This document shows, piece after piece, positions 60,988-64,000 of a stretch of DNA of 64,000 bases; position 1 is the stretch's first letter; every line of letters starts with the position of its first letter. Location of the stretch: NCBI GenBank assembly GCA_945876435.1, contig CAMCOD010000003.1:45881-109880 (forward strand), read 5' to 3'. The DNA comes from an uncultured Clostridia bacterium (GTDB lineage Bacteria; Bacillota; Clostridia; Oscillospirales; Ruminococcaceae). Position numbers and translations under genes: made by a program. The notes below the pieces were generated by a model. The model had not been told where the DNA came from. It did not search any database and saw nothing but the letters and a program-made list of their open reading frames with translations.

Positions 60988-62391
60988 TTACAAAGCAAGC
61001 TCGTTCAGGTTCAGCAGTGCGTAAATGTAGATTTTAACGGCCTTCATCATCAGCTCAATGTCGTTGCATTCATCAGCCATATGCACGCCGCCTTTGCCTT
61101 CACCGGCAGGGTTTTTCATTTCAGCAAATTCCGGACCGAAAGCAACCGCGTTGGGGAAGTTGCGGGCATAAGTACCGCCGCCGATCACGATGGCTTTGCC
61201 ATTCTTTCCGGTTACATCGTTGTAAGCGGAAAGCAATGCTTTGACCTCCGCGGTATCCGCGCTGCGGTAGCTTGGTGCGCTGTCTTTCAGAACCTTGCCC
61301 ACATAACCATGCGCCTGCGCATAGCTTTCCAGACGGGCAGTCAGTTCTTCTCCTTTCACCGTTACAGGATAACGGATATTGTAGTTGAGAACCAGCTCAT
61401 TGCCCTCCATTTTTGCAACACCGCTGATATGAGTGATCTTGCCGGAAGGTTCGTCTTCACAATCAATACCCAAGCCTACGCCATTGTAATCGGTAAGAGT
61501 AGCGGCGGCTTTGGCGCAAGCTTCTCTCTCCGCTTCAGACAGAGCGGAAATCTTGCTCAGCATATCGGTCAGCATCCAGATGGCATTGACAGAGCCAGCC
61601 GGCATAGACGCATGAGAGCCTTTGCCTTTGGCGGTAATAACCAGACCTTCGGCACTTTCTTCCACATCAAATTTGCAGGGGCAGAGTTCACCCAGATCTT
61701 CTTTGGAAATGCCTTTCAATACAACTGTGCAGCGGTCAGCAACCATATTGCCTACCAGTCCGCCGTGGAAGTCCACAATATGAGCGCCATCGTGGGCAAA
61801 TCTGCCTTCTGCACCCATAATACCCTTTTCACCATTGATCACTGGGAAGCTGGCATCTGGGGTGAACATGAAGGTCGGAACCTTTTCCCGTTCCAGAACG
61901 ACTTTTACATCACCCATGCCACGTTCCTCGCTGCAGCCCAGTACCAGACGATAGGTATAGTTGAGAGGAATGTTATGATCTTTCAGGAATTTCATGGCAT
62001 AAAGGCCCAAAACAGCGGGACCCTTGTCGTCGGCAACGCCGCGGCCATAGATAAAGCCGTCTTTTACCGTCATTTTGTAAGGATCAACGCTCCAACCGTT
62101 GCCCTCCGGAACAACGTCCAGATGACCCATAATGGAGATTTCCTTCTCTTTGTCGCCGATGGAGGCGGAACCGGCATAGTAATCGTAGTTTTTGGTTGCC
62201 ATGCCCATTCTTTCACAGATGGCCAAAGCAGCGTCCAGGCATTTTTTGCATCCTTCGCCAAAAGGCGCGCCAGCTTCACCGTCGATGCTGACACTGGGGA
62301 TCTCGATGAGTGTCTCAATATCCTTCAGGATATTTTCCCGGTTTTCCGCGATAAACGCGTCAATTTTCTGTTCCAATTCTTTTGAAACCAT
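60988..62391 (-). CDS. pepV: PepV-type M20 dipeptidase
   Basis: 467 residues. Zinc-ligand blocks of the M20 family: SIMGHLDVVPEG, GRGVADDKGPA and GCSEERGMGD, a lid domain between ~190 and ~370, then GGGTYARNFPNAVAFGPEF. It cleaves dipeptides in the cytoplasm, fitting an amino-acid-fermenting anaerobe. ATG at 62391 follows GGAGGGATACCTT. Driven by an extended -10 promoter with a leader hairpin. Confidence 0.95.
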   Translation of the reverse strand: MVSKELEQKIDAFIAENRENILKDIETLIEIPSVSIDGEAGAPFGEGCKKCLDAALAICERMGMATKNYDYYAGSASIGDKEKEISIMGHLDVVPEGNGWSVDPYKMTVKDGFIYGRGVADDKGPAVLGLYAMKFLKDHNIPLNYTYRLVLGCSEERGMGDVKVVLEREKVPTFMFTPDASFPVINGEKGIMGAEGRFAHDGAHIVDFHGGLVGNMVADRCTVVLKGISKEDLGELCPCKFDVEESAEGLVITAKGKGSHASMPAGSVNAIWMLTDMLSKISALSEAEREACAKAAATLTDYNGVGLGIDCEDEPSGKITHISGVAKMEGNELVLNYNIRYPVTVKGEELTARLESYAQAHGYVGKVLKDSAPSYRSADTAEVKALLSAYNDVTGKNGKAIVIGGGTYARNFPNAVAFGPEFAEMKNPAGEGKGGVHMADECNDIELMMKAVKIYIYALLNLNELAL

Positions 62392-62422
62392 AAGGTATCC
62401 CTCCGTAAAATGATTCAGTGTT

Positions 62423-62449
62423 CAGCGGATCCTGGCTCCAGGACCGCTG
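62423..62449 (-). other. Hairpin in the pepV leader
   Basis: CAGCGG-a-TCCTGG / CCAGGACCGCTG, one bulged base, just downstream of the predicted transcription start and without a U-tract. Possible RNA-stability element. Confidence 0.55.
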
Positions 62450-62459
62450 TTCCCTTTTC

Positions 62460-62468
62460 ATTATAACA
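62460..62468 (-). promoter_or_regulatory. Extended -10 promoter for pepV
   Basis: Minus-strand TGTTATAAT (TATAAT 62465-62460); -35 weak. The plus strand of this 234-bp gap has TATACT near 62569 as a weak promoter for the downstream methyltransferase. Confidence 0.55.
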
Positions 62469-62625
62469 TAAAACTTTTATTATTGAAGGGATTTTGGGAA
62501 AAATCTTTTTTCTCCTTCTCTTAAGCTCCTCAAACCCCTCCCCTTTTTTTCCGCAGCGCTTTGTGCTATACTTTTTTTGTATAAGCATCCGGAAAACACC
62601 TCTTTTTGATTGATTGGAGAACGAT

Positions 62626-64000
62626 ATGCTGAAAAAAAATGATATTATTGAAGCTGAAATCACCGCCATGTCCTCTGACGGTAACGGGATCGCGAAAATT
62701 GATAACTTTGTTATTTTCGTCCCATATTCTGCCGTGGGCGATCAACTGCTGCTCCGCATCGTAAAGGTGCAGAAATCCTACGGCTTCGGCAAAATCGAAA
62801 AAATCCGAAAGCCGTCCCCTGACCGTATTTCCCCGGACTGTCCTGTTTATCAGAAATGCGGTGGCTGCGCTTTCCGCCATATTACCTATGAACAGGAGCT
62901 GAGGCATAAGGCTGAATTTGTTCGTGACACCCTTCAGCGCATCGGCGGTTTGGAGCTGGAACCGGAAGCGATCGTAGGCTCTCCTCTGGAAAAAGCTTAC
63001 CGTAATAAAGCTCAATACCCGATTCGTCTGGAAAATGGAAAGGTGGTGGCAGGTTTCTTTGCCAAGAGGAGTCACCGGGTAATCCCCTGTGCGGATTGTG
63101 CTTTGCAGCCGGCCTTTTTCCGGGAGATCGTGGTATACACGCAGGCTTTCGCAGAAGAAAAAAAGCTTTCCATTTATGACGAGGAAAGCGGTAAGGGCCT
63201 GCTGCGTCATATTTATCTGCGCTATGGAGAGGTCAGCGGACAGGCTATGGTCTGTCTGGTCCTTAACGGTACCAAGCTGCCTTTTGCCGAGGATTATGTG
63301 AGCGGTTTGCTGAAAATCTGTCCTCAAGTGGCCTCGGTTATCCTGAATATCAATAAACGCCGGGATAATGTGATCCTTGGAGAGCAGTGTGTCACCCTGT
63401 ATGGCAGTGATACCATTGAGGATACTCTCTGCGGCGTACGCTTTAAACTCTCTCCCCTAAGCTTTTATCAAGTGAACCGGCAGGCTGCCCAGCAGTTGTA
63501 CCAGCTGGCCGCTGATATGGCAGATTTAAAAGGTGACGAGCTGCTGGTAGACCTGTACTGCGGCGCGGGAACGATCGGTCTGTCCATGGCCCAGCGTGTT
63601 CGAGAGCTGATCGGCGTGGAAATCATCCCGGATGCCGTGGACAACGCCCGGGAAAATGCCAAAAACTGCGATATCAAGAATGCCCGTTTTCTCTGCGCTG
63701 ATGCCGGTCAAGCTGCCAAAACCCTGGCTGATGAAGGTTTGCAGCCGGATGTGATCGTGGTAGACCCACCAAGAAAAGGCTGCAGCCCCGATGTACTGGA
63801 GGCCATTCACACTATGTCCCCGGAAAAGCTGGTGATGATATCCTGTAACGTGGCCTCTCTTGCCCGGGACTGCAAAGAACTGGCGACACTGGGCTATCAC
63901 GCTGTTCGTGTGGTTCCGGTGGATCTTTTCCCCAGGACAAATCACGTCGAGACGGTGGTCCTCTTGTCACGGGAAACAAATCCACTGACGGTTGAAGTCA
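62626..64000 (+). CDS. rlmD: 23S rRNA (uracil-C5)-methyltransferase RlmD/RlmCD type, C-terminus cut by window edge
   Basis: 458 codons visible, still open at the edge. An N-terminal TRAM domain (DIIEAEITAMSSDGNGIAKIDNFVIFV) binds RNA; four cysteines in CPVYQKCGGC and CADC-type spacing ligate a 4Fe-4S cluster. The SAM domain has DLYCGAGTIGLSMAQ, then VVDPPRKGC and the catalytic cysteine in SCNVASLARD. It makes 5-methyluridine in 23S rRNA. ATG at 62626 follows GGAGA by 5 nt. Confidence 0.95.
   Translation, partial: MLKKNDIIEAEITAMSSDGNGIAKIDNFVIFVPYSAVGDQLLLRIVKVQKSYGFGKIEKIRKPSPDRISPDCPVYQKCGGCAFRHITYEQELRHKAEFVRDTLQRIGGLELEPEAIVGSPLEKAYRNKAQYPIRLENGKVVAGFFAKRSHRVIPCADCALQPAFFREIVVYTQAFAEEKKLSIYDEESGKGLLRHIYLRYGEVSGQAMVCLVLNGTKLPFAEDYVSGLLKICPQVASVILNINKRRDNVILGEQCVTLYGSDTIEDTLCGVRFKLSPLSFYQVNRQAAQQLYQLAADMADLKGDELLVDLYCGAGTIGLSMAQRVRELIGVEIIPDAVDNARENAKNCDIKNARFLCADAGQAAKTLADEGLQPDVIVVDPPRKGCSPDVLEAIHTMSPEKLVMISCNVASLARDCKELATLGYHAVRVVPVDLFPRTNHVETVVLLSRETNPLTVEV

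Noticed and set aside
60466-62385. Long plus-strand reading frame (~639 codons)
   Set aside because: Antisense shadow of pepV and NUDIX gene 2; composition is not protein-like.
1-64000. CRISPR arrays, insertion sequences, prophage, integrons
   Set aside because: No spaced direct-repeat array, transposase, integrase, attachment-site repeat or phage structural gene was seen.

Overview
The window looks like a chromosomal segment of an endospore-forming clostridium (Firmicutes, class Clostridia). The evidence is the dipicolinate synthase pair (spoVFA/spoVFB), spoVG, AGGAGG-type ribosome binding sites on nearly every gene, low-GC sigma-A promoters and many U-tailed terminators. A two-iron superoxide reductase, a flavin reductase/rubredoxin fusion and ferredoxin-type proteins point to a strict anaerobe. 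I cannot name the genus; gut Oscillospiraceae-like clostridia are a guess. No phage, insertion sequence, CRISPR array or other mobile element was seen.

Layout. 1-7.4 kb: end of an aldose epimerase gene, a lysine-type-looking MurE with a FemAB-type aminoacyltransferase, spoVFAB, spoVG, murC and ridA. 7.5-15.7 kb: an arginase-family gene facing a complete histidine-degradation operon (hutH-hutU-ftcD-hutI-fchA-hutD) that yields glutamate, ammonia and methenyl-tetrahydrofolate. 15.9-22.7 kb: a DUF3810 membrane protein, a three-tRNA operon (Pro, Gly, Gly), an orphan FakA-C-like protein, an oxidative-stress pair (desulfoferrodoxin and Hrb) behind a three-box operator, a phosphodiesterase, and an unrecognised three-gene Gln/Pro-rich module. 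22.7-33 kb: a PLP sulfur-amino-acid enzyme, msrA, plsC, an S9 peptidase, a PyrR-type attenuated pyrB with a fused PyrI-like zinc domain, a HAD phosphatase, a flavodoxin/ferredoxin protein, an rRNA methyltransferase, hpf, and two glutaredoxin-like genes. One of these has an in-frame UGA exactly where its neighbour has the redox cysteine.

33-42.4 kb: an asymmetric heterodimeric ABC exporter, a CLC antiporter, a MATE exporter, a GNAT, tRNA-Leu, and a membrane-anchored SGNH hydrolase with a DUF4358 lipoprotein. 42.5-49.8 kb: the glycogen operon glgB-glgC-glgD-glgA and a divergent GT4 glycosyltransferase. 50-55.2 kb: an OmpR-type two-component system divergent from a VTC polyphosphate polymerase/DUF4956/Cthe_2159-like lipoprotein operon, with PhoP-like direct repeats between them. 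55.5-64 kb: the potABCD polyamine operon behind a ~230-nt structured leader, two convergent NUDIX genes, the dipeptidase pepV, and the start of an RlmD-type 23S rRNA methyltransferase.

Most interesting items: the candidate selenocysteine glutaredoxin with a SECIS-like hairpin; the pot leader with mutually exclusive helices; the PyrR attenuator with the PyrB-zinc fusion; the polyphosphate operon whose third gene appears to start at ACG; and the unrecognised three-gene module at 20.3-21.4 kb. All functional statements rest on motif and family recognition by eye; no database search was run.
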